A stretch of DNA of 64,000 nt, taken from assembly GCF_030936135.1 (NCBI RefSeq), contig NC_082613.1, positions 7,068,001 to 7,132,000 of the forward strand. The letters are read 5' to 3'. Origin of the DNA: Gavia stellata. Taxonomy: Eukaryota > Chordata > Aves > Gaviiformes > Gaviidae. Numbering within the stretch: position 1 is the first letter of the stretch; each line of letters begins with the position of its first letter. The translations under genes and the position numbers were made by a program. The notes beneath the pieces are model-generated. The model ran no database searches. It saw only the letters and a program-made list of their open reading frames with translations, and was not told the DNA's origin. This document shows positions 42,001 through 57,000 of the stretch, in pieces.

Positions 42001-45000
42001 AGGATTTACAAACAGTGTTTTTAAACAAGAAATAAGAAACAAAACTGAATTCTCAGAGCGTGCAAATGTGTGCAACTCCAGTAACGTCAATGGAACTGCA
42101 CCACAAAAAGGCTAGCCCATAATTTTTATTTTCTTTCTAAAATGCACAAGCTGCACATATGAAGGTTAAAATATTTTGAGCACAGGTGAGTAAATCATAC
42201 AGCAGCGTCCCCAACCAGTGAAATCTGTGGGCTCTTTGCTGGCTCCTTTGGGGTGGGAAACTTTCATAGTTTTCTGAAATGGCTACAAGAAAGGTGAAAT
42301 GCCAGTTTATTCATAGGTAATGTCAAACACTCAGTTTTACGGAATGAAGGAGGCAAGATTTTATTAGCCTCTGCATAAAAAACCACTTGATTTTCTAGTA
42401 TCCCCATCCACATTCGTATGCATACCCTGACAAAAAATAAATCACCAACAGACACAACTGACCATTCTCAAATAACTGCAACGAGTTTAAATTTCTACTT
42501 GATAAAGGTTTGCTAAGACAGATACAGATCTTGTGCAATGCCTTAAAAATATGTGTGGGCACAGCTGAATTCTATAAGCTAGAAAATGTGAATGCAAGAT
42601 CACTTCTTGTGTAAGGTAATCCAGACTAATACTAATAAGCACTTTGGGACAGATTGTACCTGGATGCCTTAAAAGTGTGAAGCACAAGCACGAGGGAGGG
42701 CAAGGAGCTATAGGAGCGTGAAGCAACAAGAAACAATTGAAGGTACCACTATGTAATAAAAATTTTAGAAAGAGCTGGCCAGGTCAGGCTTCCCATCTGC
42801 AGAAAGCGTACATAAAAAGGGGATCCCAAACAAGGGTGTTTCAGACCAACGCCAGAATTTTCCAAATTTCCCATGAACAAAGAATTCTAAGAAAATTTGA
42901 TTTTGGAAGCAACAATAAACCGTGTCACCGAAAGGAAATGTGCTCCTAGGCTGTTGCAGCTGGTTGGTACAATTGCTAACAGCCATGAAGATGCCAGAAA
43001 TGCCAGCTTCAATGAGCAGTTGCTCCTATGCTGGCGCCTCAGATCTGGATAGCACCAGTCCTACTGTCCCTGCTGAATAGACTCTGTGCAAGACTGGCTT
43101 CTCCAGTCATGGGGCAGCCGTGAACCTACAGCATTTCTCTTTAAATCCACGTAACTGGGAAGCCTCAGATTTCCTGTGCTGGGATGGTCTGCCCTGAGAT
43201 CCCGTACCCCAGCCCTGGGGATATGTGCTAAGGAGCCTGGCAAAATTCTCTTGGATCCTAAACTGGTCAGGAAACCTGAAACATTTGGCATTCAACTAAA
43301 AAAAGAGCTTCCATCCAGGCATTTTATTTGTTCTGAAATTTCAGATCAGCCCTTTCTTCAAGGATGGTACTTGTCAAACAGTGGGGAAGAGATTGAAGCC
43401 TGACATTCCCCCTCCCTTCCCCCAAGCCAGGTGTGCTCCACTCCCAAAAAAGGTGGCAGGAGTGCTGCATGGAATGGGGACAGTTAGTTTCTAGCTGCTT
43501 AAATATTACAAGCAGACATTCAAGAATGTAGGGTATTGAATTTACTTTTCACACTGTCATAAAAAGAAGTTAAGTCAAGAGTTCTTGTTGCCTGCAGTCT
43601 AAAAAGCAAATGCAAACGCAGTGGTAGTCCTAGTCCTAGTCCTAGCCCCCTGACTACCCAGGGGCCAGGTAGTATTTGCTTCTTTAATATGAAGAACAAA
43701 GTACTGCACTGAAGATGTGCTGGTCTTATCCCTGCAATCACCTTGAGGGAGGTTCAGCACATGTGCCCAACGTCATAGCAACAAGAGATTATTCTCACGT
43801 CCAAAGAGTCTTACTTACATTGCCCACCGGGGAGTCTTTCTGGATAACGGCTCCTGCCTTTTCTTGGCTGGACGGGATGTTGTAAAGCTGCTTCTGCTCT
43901 TCCTGGAAACACTCGGTGGATGTGACCAGCACAGAGCCCTTTCGTGCGGTGGGCGGAGTGGCACCGCTCTGGTCAAAGGGAAAAAAAAACAGGTTGGCTT
44001 CAATCCTTTTTAGAGCCCACTGAAGACTTTGGTGGAATCAAAGGCTTTCGGGCCCTACACTGAGTAGCTCCTAGTTTGGACAGCGTGGGTCAAACTCAGC
44101 CTGCTGGAGAGCTGCTGGAGCGGTGGGGGGGGCGGTGGGCACTCGGTGGTGCAAGGCAGCCACCACCAACACGCCTGGCTTTGGGTCCGAGCAGGGGTCA
44201 CCCCACTCACACAAAGTGGGTAACACAAAGAAGTTTGTGGATAACTTGGTAATAAATGAATTAGAGTCGGCTCAACCCTGCACTGCTGGCTGCTGCCAGG
44301 GAGTGTACGATGACGCGCAGGGAGGCTCCGCTGTCATGCTTCAGTCCCACACACACCTTTGCGTGGTAGGTGATGGGATGGGGCCTGGCGTCTGTCCCAG
44401 CCTGGTCACCTGCACAGGCTGCAGTGAGATGTAAAGGAAATACAGTGACATTCAGTCTCTCCAGGGAAGCATGGTATCAAGAGCAAGATGATGTAACAAG
44501 ACGCTTCAGCTGCAGTCGATGTGGTGCCCTTCCCCTGCGTGTATCATAGTTACATGATCTAATCCCTTGCATTTTGTTGCCCAGGAGGCAGGTGGTGGGG
44601 GTGACATTTAGTTTCTTTTTGTACATGCGCTAGTGACTCTTCTGTAAACATCTTGAAATCTTCACGATCAAATGATACAGAGACAAAGCACATTTCCTGA
44701 TGGATAAACCAAGGCAGAGAGGCTGACACTGATACTGAGAATTCATCTGTGCCCTGGAATTCAGTAATGGTAAAACTGAAAGTGTCTCTTAAAAACGGAC
44801 TAAATTTAAGACACATTTCTCTAAATGTCTAACAAAGTCAAAAGAAAACTGCTTTAGGTTTTGAACTTCCCTAAAAATATATGGATTTCTGCCAAATTTC
44901 ACAAAAGGGAAACAGGAAAACACTAGAATTTACCTTAAAAACTATTCTGAGATCCCACAGGGTCCCAGCTGCAGGGGGGTGAACCATGGCAGGACTCACC

Positions 45001-48000
45001 TGCGTGAGCAAGGACTCCCGGCGCTGTGTGGATGGAACATCGTACACCTCACTCCTGATATTTGGGACTGAAGCCCGGCATGCTCTCGGGAGAGTAAACA
45101 GGTGCTTTTAGGGGGAGGAAAAAAACAATAATGAGAAAGCTACAGTGAGCAATAAACTCAGGACATCTTTGTAAACTCAGGACATCTTTGAAAACTCAAT
45201 TAGTTGAATAGGCCACCATTAGAGTAATCACTCTTAAGTGATTAAAAACCTTCCACTTTTTCACTGATGGTGATACACAGGAAGTGACCTTACAAGCAGG
45301 CATGGTATTTTTTTCCCCCGTAATTCTCCTTTGACAGCATTTCTGCTTTATTTCAGATAAGATAAGAGTTGGCGCATACAAATCAAGGACAATCTGCCTT
45401 ACTAACCAAGGGAGGGAAAAGATTTGCAGAAAATGCAGCTTCAGTTATCACTTAAATCTTTAGACTACCCAAAAGCAGAACCACTAAAAAAAGAAAGGGG
45501 GGGAATTTCTACTTCTCCAGTCTCACAGAGCCATTAGGTCAAGCCATAGTTCGTGGGAGTATGAGCAGCAAAAAGGTACAGGCTGAGATGCATTATTCTG
45601 TAGTTATGAAAAACTGACTCATTTGGCAGGAGTAAACACAGTTACCTTCATGTCCTGTATGGCTCCATAAACACAGAAGACTGATACGGGAATTACATTA
45701 TTTAGGTCAATTACAGACTAATTCTCCTGTTTGCTTAAAACATAATTTCAAAAGCTATAACCAGATCTGTGGGACAATTAGTTAAGGCGCCTAAATATGA
45801 ATGTTGGGAAAGGACTTTTATGAAAGCAACCCCAAAACCACAGAGCTTTGTTCATTTAGCATGGATTTAACCTGACTCTCTGCAGTTGGTTTATAAATGG
45901 ACTATTGTAAACTACTGACACACAGAAACACTGCTGAGTTACAATCAATTATTTAAAATTGAAGGTAGTGTTGTCCACGTCAGTGAGTGTTATAGTGACT
46001 AAATTTAGGAGAAATATGGTAGAGGAACAAGACTCCAGCTTTACAACTGCTTGCTTTGTCTTTGTGAAAGCTCTTAGCTCTCATCTGAAGAAAGGGAATG
46101 ATGAGTGAACACAAATCCCCTTAGCGCTCTGCAATGTGAGCCATCTTGCTTGCAAACAGAGGCAGAAAAGAGGAGACTTTCCTGACTTCAAAGGGTAAAA
46201 GATAAGTGGTATCAAGAAAGCCATCCTTAGCCCACTGTTTTCAGACGGACAAGTCTTACTCAGTATTTAGCAAAAAGGAAACTCACTGAATATCACATCT
46301 TACTATTTTTTAAAGTACTTTCAGTCACAGTAAAGCAAGAAGGTGCCCTGTGTATTAGGCAACAAATAAAGAAGTGACAAGGCTTTTCTATGGAGTGAAA
46401 GCACACAGGCTTGGAGGGATTTTGTTTTATTGCTTTCAATCAGCTCCGTCAAAGACTTACAGTGGCTTTACCCAGCTGCTCAGAGGACAGCTGAGCATGC
46501 CAGGAGCTTTGCCAGTTGTCCCATAGGATCTATGCGGGGCAGTCTGGAGCGCTGCGGTTCGTTCTGCACTCGCATAGGCCCTTCACCCCTGAGCCTCCCT
46601 GTGCATCTCTGTATGGCACCACAGTACAGTTGGTGTAGTAACAGCTGTGATGTTGTGCAAGAAGCAGCTCAGGCAAATCTGAACTTCTAAATAATAAAAG
46701 CAGGCTAGGAGTTTGTTTGGGTTTTTTTCTTCTTTCTCCATTAGAGTAAACAAGGCTTAGGTATATAACTCATGAAATGACAGAGACAGGAATAGCCAAG
46801 GAGCTCTTCTGTTGGGCCATTCATTCAGATAAAGAATAATAGATGATGTTTTCAGCCTGATTTGCTGGCACAACATGGAAAATTTGTATCAATCTTGCAT
46901 TCAATTTGCAATGCCTTCTCTAGGGTTAGGAATGTGGAGAAATCAGATCGCACCACATGCAAAAGGGTCTTTTGTAGCTATTACTCAGTCTGAGCTTGCA
47001 GTTATGGTAACTGTACACAAAGGCTGGGTGTGTAGCTGTGGTACTGAAAACATAGGTTTCAGTCACCAGAGATGTACTGAGTTTGTCTGTTTTCCAGCAC
47101 CCATTTGCCACACAGAAGGAACCAGCACCTCGGTTTCCATAAATTGCCTTTCTGCACAGTGGGATGAAAGCTGGCTGACTTGAGTCCCATAAATCAAATG
47201 ATCACTAAATCAGCCTAAAAGGCTGTATAGTTCAGGGCTGAATTTCTTTCCTTTTCCTTTCTCAATTAATATTTCTAACATGATTTTCATACGCAGAATA
47301 AAGAGCCACCCAGAGCTGAAGAAGAGCTCATGGGACTGAATAAAAACTTGTACTTGAGCTCCTCCCTGCCCTCCCCCCCGGCTCTATTTACCTTTTATTA
47401 TAAAAGATTCCCCATTCATTTTATGCTGAAGAAGGCACCATTTTTTTCTGTTAAGTCACTTGATCTAACATTTAGTCAAATTACATTTTCCACTTACATG
47501 TTTAATTTGATTGCCCAATGCAAGGAGCAGGGAGAAAGAAGAGGCCAGGCAGCTGTAACGAAACCCTGGAAAATTAGGTTTGCAATTCCTGTCCATAACT
47601 GGGGGGGACTGGTGGCTGCTTTCATCCCATACACCCCGGTCACTGTCTCAGCAGCAGCAAAAACAGGCTGGGAGAGAAATCGATTCAGGCCACACGACCA
47701 AACCCTGTGCCCTCCAACATGTCTAGAGTAGGTGCTGCTACTTTGTGCAAGCGTAGTAACAACCTTGAGTAACAGAAGAGAGAGGCAGCAGCACTCTGGG
47801 CTTGCTGAGGTGCTGGAAATAGAGAAACTAGACCAAAGGCAGCAATCACAGAGCAAAGAGCTTTTTTTTTTTATATTATGAATCATCTTCCTGTGCAGAT
47901 GGATGCAAAGACCCCACGTGTGACCAGAGGACTCTGGATGGATGCATGCTGTAGACCATCAGAGGAGAAAGTTCTGTGTCTTGTTATTTTAACTTTGGGG

Positions 48001-51000
48001 TAGGTTTGTAAATCATTTCTAGATTCTTCCAAACAAACAGTATATTCTTTACTTCCTGCCCTATTTTACAGCTGCTTTAAACTGTCAAAAAAAGTGAGGT
48101 ACTACAGAATATAGAGACTCTCATCTGTTGCCCAGAGCAGCATTTCTCACATAATGCTACAAACTGTAGTAGAATTGATGGGAGTTTCCTAAACACCATT
48201 TATTTGAATGGCTTTGCTGCAAATTCCACTGATATGCTCAGGCCAATAGCCTTTGTTCTTTTCCCTCTCCCAATGATTGTTTTAATAACAGCATTTGTTA
48301 CTTTTATAGCTGCTTATATTCTTACCTGGTTTGTTGAGCTTTGGGTCCTTTCACTGAGCAGCTGTGCAGCCAAGGCTGGTACTTGATATATTCCTTGGGC
48401 AGGCAGGGTAGAGACCCTAGCTGGAGATTTAACCCACCCCTCCATCTTCTCATAGGTAGATGACAGTGCGGTAGGCTTGGGGACAGAGGGAACCTGGTAG
48501 ATGTTTTGTTGGCCTGCTGGCAACTCTGCGGAGTCGCTCTGGGTAGAAGGAGGCAGCAGGACAGCCTGAGAGGCAGCGAGGAGCTGGAGGCGGTTAGCAG
48601 GGGCCAGGCCCTGCCTGCCATGGAGGGAGCATTTCCACCAGCCCTCACTGCCAATGACGTTTTGGTCCAGAACCGTCAGGATGTCTCCTTTCCGGAAGGC
48701 CAGCTCATCTGAGCACTCCGCTTTGTTGTCGTATAGTGCCTTTGCCAAGGTATTCTGGAGAGAGAAAAACCACCGGCATTGTGCTGTTACACCAGCAAAA
48801 ATGTTAATTAGTTTCCGGTTCAGTGTTTATCTCCACCTTAATTTCAATTTAATTCAAGTCCACCCATTTTCACATTAAACATTTCTCAGAGCATTGGTTT
48901 CAGAGAGTTAAACGTTTGCAGCCTGTGTCTGCTATGTTCAGTGCAGTAAAGAAATAGATAATAATAATACTGCAATATGTTTCTTCACCACCTTTTTCCC
49001 CTGAGGCTCTTGAAGAGCACTGCTAACGTTCATTACTTAGACTTATTACTTATGAACATCCCTACACGAAAAATAGGTTGCCTTTCCCACTAGCATTCTG
49101 CAAATGCTTAGTCAGAAGCTGCAGAGAAAATGCATCACCCACCCAAAAATAAAACTCATGCCTTCCTGCCTGCTACCCAATTTATCTGAGGACTTCAACT
49201 GCACATGAAAAAGGCTAATTATTTCTTACCTTAAAAAAAAAAAAAAAAGAAAAAGTCCTACTTTACTTATTTTCCTTTAAACTTTTTCTTTTCTCAGAGC
49301 CTTATGAAGACAGACCTCTCAGTAACATCAATGCTAAGGGGGTTAATAAGTGCCCAGTGGTCACATCAGCGGCAGAAATACTGTTGAAGAGCAGCGGTGG
49401 GCTGCAGTTCTTGTGAAGACCCAGACTCCAGCTAGCTGTGTCCATGTCCACCCCAGATTAGAGAGCTGGATCCTATTGATTCAGAGCATCCCAGGCTAAT
49501 GATTTATGTGACACATTAGCTCAGGAAAAAAATCTAACTATGCACACAATGACACCAAACAAATAGCTCTGCTGGCTGGTAAATCTTCACAGCAGGTCAG
49601 TGTGTTTGTGAGCTTATCTTCAGGTAAGCACATCTGGACCAGCATCTGTGTTTCTCTCCATCACACACATCACCTGTACCTGAATACTTCTGTCTCCAGT
49701 ATATCTTTCAGCATCTTCATAGAGTGCTCTTATTGTAATTTTTTTTAGACAGGAAACCAAGGAAGAATAGAGCAAGCAACTTTCCCAAGATCACAGAAAA
49801 TCTGTTAGATAGCAAACATTCATATTTCCTAGCTTCTTCACCACAAGTCAGCCCTACCTGTTTTGGCAGAAGCCTATAAATTTCTGGCAGTCATGAGTGT
49901 GTAGGTCACCACATTTTATTTTTAGCATATTTATTCTGGGCATTTGCTTACTCATTACAAGATGACAGTTAAAAGAATGAAAAGTAGTAGCAGCAGGCAG
50001 CTTTATTCACCCGAGGCATTTGTACAAAGGGTAGAGCGGGCTGTGGATGTACTGTTTTTCAGTACAAGATATCATTTGCTTTCAGCTTTAAAACGAGACT
50101 GACTGCTTCCCAGCCAGCGGGACACTGGCTGTGCTTCAGCATTAGTTTCTTATCAGAAAGTGCAAGTAATGTCCGAAGAGATAGCACCCAAATAGGAAAC
50201 GTGATGCCTTGTACTTTTGTCCAGAGCATTTGCTGTAAAGCAACAGCTGGTTTGAAGTTGCAGCAGAAGAAAACCAATTTGTCAGCTAGGCTGATGGAAG
50301 TGGCCTGTTGTTAGGAGCACGTATTTCTTTGTCAGGGTGGCCACGAACAATAACCTTTTTATGATACGTGGGCTTGTCCATCAGCAGCTGCCAGAGATGG
50401 ACAACAGTCCCATTTACCTTATGTCATAGCCTGGTTAAAATAGCCTTCTTGCCTTGAACATGGGAGCCTACTTTCTATTTGGACAATGCCAAATGCTCTG
50501 AACCACCTGTGTTGAAGCCAGGCCTTCAGGAATGCCACCACAGCGTTCAGCCAGGGTGGGTGTGGGCTTCACATGAGCTTGTTGCAATTGTAAAAAAAGG
50601 AAAACAACCAACTTTTCCTATTATTCCCCAGCAACACTTCTAAATCTGGCTTAACGTTTGACCCCTTCTTGCTTCGCACTGTACAGACATGCTTGAAAGA
50701 CAGACTATCTTCTTCAGACCTGAAGAGGATGGGCAGAGGGACACTCTCCCCCTTTTGCAAACAGGCAACTGAAATGTGAAAAGCCTTATCCAGGCGCATG
50801 CAGGAAATTGGTGGCGGAGCCAGGAAGCCTGAACTCAGGAACTGAGCCCCCATCTAGTGCATTAGACAGCAAGACCGTCCTTCCTAGTTGCACCAACACA
50901 AATAAGAGGAAAATTTGGTTCACACTACGGTTTTAAAAGGCATCTAAATGTCAACATTTCCCCAGCTAATCCTTTCCTGTGGAAACAGTATACTAAACAC

Positions 51001-54000
51001 ATTATTGGGCCTAATTCTTTAATTAATCAATGCATGAAACTACACAAGTCTAATTTCAAATCTCATTTGTTTTAGATTTTCACTAGGTCAGAATTTGGCC
51101 CGTACATGTCAGTGAGAATTTCTGCGAATAATTACTGTAGACTACAACCGAAGTTGTGGGGAGGGGCTCTTCCCATCGGTGATACTTCAGCAACAATAAA
51201 ATGTGACTGCAGCAGGTATTAGCAAGAGAAATAATTCCAGCTGTTGTCTCATCTCTTTTCCTAGACATCACTAGGTCTGCTTGGCTGCAAAATGAGTGAA
51301 ACAAGAGAACAGCCAGGTCAGTGAAAGCAACGGGGAGGTCTAAGCTCCATTCAGCAGTGAGGGTATTCCACAGAAAGGTTGTCAAAAACTCAACTGACCA
51401 ACATTTCGTTTGGCAAAGTCAGATGAACATATTCATGGGCACCCACACTGAATGAAAAGTTTAAAAATTAACTTTCATGGTTTAAGTCAAAAAACTTTTC
51501 AACAGAGGGGTCTCTTTGCTTGAAGTGCCGCGCACATTCCTTTGGTTTTGCCAATAAAGCTGTGCAAACATGCAAGGGCGAGTAGCCCACAGTGAGATAC
51601 CAATTCAAAGCAGAACACAGTAGTTCATATTTTGAAAGGTGATCTCCGATTTGTGGAGCTCAAATTAGGGCATGTGGGCTCACATCTGTAGGCAACATGA
51701 ATACCCAGGAACCTTTGAAATAATCTCAATTGCAAGTCAAGCAGGGGATTCAAAAAAGTTACAGGACACTTTGGAAAACCTGACCTAGGTAGAACAACAA
51801 ATCTGTTTATAGATCACCTCATATCCCATCTGTAGGGCTGGAACCAAAAAATTTAAGACCTTACATAGAGAAGTGATGGAGACGGGCCCCAACCTCCAGG
51901 CTATAGAACATGAATGAACTGGAAGATTGTCAGACCTCTGCAGCTCAGCGGAGCTCTCAAACAGCAGAGAGGAAAAACAAAAAGAAAATCAAAGGTTCTT
52001 CCACCTAAGGCAGTGCTAAATTAAGTTTCAAGTTGCAGGACACATGGTCAGTACTATAGAGTTGGAGAGCAAATCTTTTCCATCCACTCTCAGTTTCAGT
52101 ATGGCATAAGTGCACAGCAACATCATTCCATTCTTCATGATTTTCCTTCAGGAGTACCAGCCCATCACTGGCGTACTAGGCCAGCCACCGGTAGAGATAT
52201 GTTTCCAGGTGACAGTGAAAGGCATTAGTGATCTAATTGGCTTGCAGCCCTTGGTGACATTTTTCAGTGCATTTTCAAAAGGGTAGAGAAACTTAGGGAG
52301 GTATTTTAATGAAGATTTCTTATCCTTTTGACTTGGAACTAGTCTCTGAAGGAATTTATAAGAGGTAGAAACATGTATAACACAGAATATATTAGCAATT
52401 TGTAACGAGCAAACTACAGGAAGGTCCCAGGCAAAACTCTTTCAAAAGACAGCCTTGTGTTGCAGTGCAATATGAGGATGCAAAAATAAAAAAAAAAACA
52501 AACCCACAAAAAAAACAAAACCACAACCAACCAACCAAACCATTGACACCCCACCCCCCCCCCCCCGCCCCGCCCCGACCCGACCTTCCCTGATCAGACT
52601 GTTCTGTGTATTTTCAGTGCCCACAGCCTGGCAAAAATTTGCAGCAATACGTTGAAAAAAACAATACCAGTTACTTTAGTGCTTAAGTAACTCCATTTCT
52701 GCTGAATTCTAATCTCCCCAGAAACACAGAAGAAGGAACATTTTCACAATGTGTAAAAACAACAGGTCAAACAGGTCTGCCTTTATCTGTTGCTCTGTGT
52801 CCTCCTCTGCTCCTCTATTTATTTACAGGACTATTAAGTCCCCTTTATTTCTTGTTTTCTTTCCAAGCATTCTGGTTGCTCACCTAACCTCTCAGGACCT
52901 GATCACACCAGGGCTAGTGTGGAAGAGAACCATGAAGCATTTCTTTTATGTAGTGTTATCGCCAAAGGAATGTAGGCAATACTGTTCTTACAAGTGCCGT
53001 TAGTTTTTAAGGAGTCCCAGCTGTGGATTCAACGAATATTAGCCCAGGATGCTGAAACAGATGCTGAAGATCAACCTAATACTGGTAAAACAAACTGTAA
53101 CAAACCTACAGCAATGCCTAGCATCACAGGTGCTGATGTGTTTAGCTATTTTATAGGATACACTTAAAAGCAAGCATTGAACTAGCTGGCTTCAGTACTA
53201 GAAAGCCCTGTAGTTCTGGCAGCAAAGAGCTTGCTGTAGGTTAGCAGATTTTCTAGTACAGTTTGAGGTGGTACTGAACCCCACGGTGCTAGAAAAACCT
53301 GCTGGAACCACTGAGCTGGGTCAGTTATGAAAGCTAGATTGGTTATGTCCACGTTCCACTGAGATTAAACCCCTAGCAATACTCCCATGAAGAGGCTACA
53401 GCTGTACTGAGTAAACCAAAGCACTGCGAGGTCAGGTAAGGAAGCGCCACTCTCCCTTCTGTGCCCTGTCCCTCACTGACATCCAGCCCACCGCCGGCTC
53501 CGCAGCTCAGCGTTCTACGGGCTCCACCTGCTCATGTTAAGAAATAGAGTTACTGAGAAGCCAAACCTGTTCCAATTTGCTTTCTAAAGAAATCTCATTT
53601 TTTGGGATACTTTTAAGAGAACTCATCCCAGCCAACTGATTTTGTGATCCCAACAACAGAAGGAGCAATTTTACAGACAAAAGTTACAGGTTTATGGCAG
53701 GTGAGTGCTTGATCTGACAGCACAGAAAGACTTGGTAGACCTTGGCTATCTCCAGTTATGTGGAGCGAGGTTATTTGTAGAACAGGCTCTGGCTCATTTA
53801 ATGCGGGGCTATTTGTCAGAAGTCAGGCCCTATCTACACTTTCAGCTGTCTAGGGCATATGTAAAGATTCACTGTGGCAGCTCCTTTCTATCATGTAAGC
53901 AGAAGCATCTCTGACCTGCCATTAACTATAAACAAGTCCTGCATTCCCAGGATCGCAGAGACCTTATGGGACGCTTAGCTAGGAGGAAGCTGTGCTTTGG

Positions 54001-57000
54001 GGCCAACGGCATCTGCATTTTTTCTTTATTACCAGAGGAGCGGAAACTGGCTGTCTAACACTATCATCCACAAAATGCCATCTAGGGCCAGCTGTGTATA
54101 GTTCTTCATTATTTTATGCGATCTCTTTAATGTGTCCTTACAATAACCAACATGTAATAAGTACTAAAGCCACACAGATGAGATCAAAGTGTTTTTCCTT
54201 CTTTGACATTTGTTGCTTCTTCCCTGTCAGCAGCCCTGAAAAAAAAATCTCCTAAGACAAAGAACATCTTAAAAGCCAGTTCATCGCTCCATGAGAAAGC
54301 ACCTCAGCAGACAGCGCTGGTGCTTTTCTCTCACTGAGCAGATTTTAACTAGACAATGACAGAGCACAGTCCTAGCAAACAGAGGTTGCGTCCTCTGCAA
54401 CCTCTTCCTGAGACGTTGTTCTCCCCCATGCAGAGTCCATGACCTCCTTAGAGCCATGCTAATCACTCACATACATTGAGCCAACCATACTGAATGGATT
54501 TACAGTACAAGACCCTCTGGTAACAGAGGTTCAGTTAACTTAGGTGTGAAGAAAAGTTCTTGTGTAGCTGGAAGTGTACCGCCTTTTATTGGATTGTAGA
54601 TCAGATGTTAAGATAGTAACTCTCCCTACAAATCTGAATTTTTACATTTTTGTGTGGCCTTATCCAGCAACGCTCCCACTACAAAACCTAAAGGCCCTTG
54701 GGAGTCTTCAGAATGAAAGCAGTTAACTCATGTTTATTAATGAAGAAAGGGAAAATTTTAATTAAGAGTCAGTAAAGCTGATAATTGCACAGTTCTATAA
54801 TGTAAAATTCTATAACCTCAGAATGGGAGTACTCACATAGAACACAGATGTCAGGCTATGTACATGATAAATATCTGTTCTAGAGACAAAAAAAACTACA
54901 TTACTAAGATTTCCTGATCCCTCTCCTATCCCAATCCCTATCCTCAGCCTATAGTACAATCAACAGAAAAACCCACCCTCATAAAACATGTGCAAATGTT
55001 GCTAGAAAGTTCCTTCATTATTATAAAATGTTAATTTGAGCATCTTCCCTGCAGGTCTGCCAAAATAATCTCTGTACCCCGCCCTTCCCACTCAGTTTGT
55101 ATTTGGAAACTCCAATTCAGTACTATTTACTATTTCACGTGATACATAGGTACTGTAGCACCTCACAGCATTTCAAATAAAAAAAAAAAAATTTTCATCT
55201 ATTGTCTTAAATTTGCTTCTTAAAAAAAACAGTTGAAATACTCTAAAAAAAGAGATCGCTTTAATCACAGGAGTTTCTTTTGTGGATGAAGATAAATATT
55301 TTTCAGCTGCATTTTGCACATCAAAAAAAAAAAATCTGTAAGCCCTTTTACTGCAGAAAAGTGGGACTCTAAAGGTTTGAGGAGAAGGAAAAGATACAAC
55401 TAAAGGCAGCAGGTTGTGTTTGCTAAACAGTTATGTTCATACATCAGTGACAGCCCCTGACATGTTTACAGAACTGTTTCCAGTTAATCTCTTCACCTCT
55501 GAACAAAGCCAAAGAAATAAACATTCTCCATTGCCCCGTTAGCTGGGAACACGCTTCCCAGAGAAGTCCCTTTTAAATAGTAGGCCAACTTGAGTCAATT
55601 TAAGTTTTGCCCAACTCAGTTAATTGTAGACAGAGTTCACATGGTTAACATTCACAGAAGAAAGAAGAATTTACCTTAAACACTCAGAGCTTTCTCTACA
55701 TGCACTGCCTTCCTTCTAGCCATGGGGCTTGCACGTCCCACTTAATGCGCAGCATTTTCTGACTTGCAGAAGAAGCTCCTTCTACTGTATTTTTTCGTTT
55801 GTTTGCATATTTTGGAAAATAAGTGTTCTGGTCATACGGAAGTTTCAGATCTTTTTATATGAGCTTCAACAAGGAATGAATGTCAGCACTTGCTTTTATT
55901 GCCTATTCAACGGTTAACTGATTTTTGGAGGGTGGGACCAGGTGCTTATCAGCAGGTTTTAAATTCTGAATGGTCAAATCAGTTTTTGATAAAGCAAAGA
56001 ACAACCAGTTCAAAAATTCCGGCAGAACCACTTAGACAGAAACTGTGCAGCTTCACATTAGTCAGTGCTGCAGGGGTGGGAATTACAAGCTGGTTCTGTT
56101 AATTTTCCCCAAACTCTCTTTTCTCTGCAAATGTAGTTAATCAAATCCTAGCTGTGTTAAAACCAACAGAAAAACACCACTGTTTTCAGTGCGATCAGGA
56201 TTTCATGCCCATTCACAGCGGTTTTGCATGCGTGGTCTTATGCCCAAGTTCGAGGAAAAATAAACTGCCATTTCCTGATACTTAAAAAGCTGAATTCGTA
56301 TGTATTTCTGGGTTTTGGGTCCTCCTATCCAAAGTTTTTTGCCTGTATGCACCAAATTACTCTCCTTTTTTTGACTTTTCTAAACCTCTTAGTATCTTAA
56401 TTACATTTTACTACAACATTTATTTCCAAACATGGGTTTAAAGATACAGAACATTCTGCTAAGTACAAGTTTTCTCCTTCTGCCTCCTAAGCAATAGATG
56501 CTTCACAGAGACTCATCAGAGCAGGGTCCTTACTCTCCTTCCTCTGCCTGCCCAGGGAACAGGCAAAACAATTCCTAGGATGGGTTGTCAGGAGCAAATT
56601 GCAAATTTTTCATTTGCAGGGACTGCTGTATATTCTCCCCCAGGGTGCACAAGCATGACAGGATGCCATCCCTGCATCCCATCTGACCTGCGGTGGAGTT
56701 TCTTCTGATTCCCTGGATGTGGCAGAAGTGACAGCGGTGGAAGAGGCAGAGGCGCAGGGGTGGGTGTTCTCCGATCCGTAATGAATCGGCAGCAACACCA
56801 CAACTCCCAAAGGCTGCCGCTTCCTCCAGCTCTCTCATTGCAGTTATCTGCCCCAAAACATTAATTCTTTGTTAAGACCACCCTTGGGGCCAAAGTTGCA
56901 TTTATCTGAAATGTTAATATTTCTCTGGGAAAAGAAGTGGATGGTTTCTCACCTGCCCTAATCACTACGTGCATCACCGCTCCCCTGCAGCAGCTGTATG

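Noticed and set aside
41450-42115. 221-codon plus-strand frame
   Set aside because: Shadow of CASS4 exon 5, whose minus-strand frame has clear Cas-family motifs and splice sites.
47330-47886. 133- and 130-codon frames on opposite strands in CASS4 intron 2
   Set aside because: Mutually overlapping, featureless, and between two well-supported CASS4 exons.
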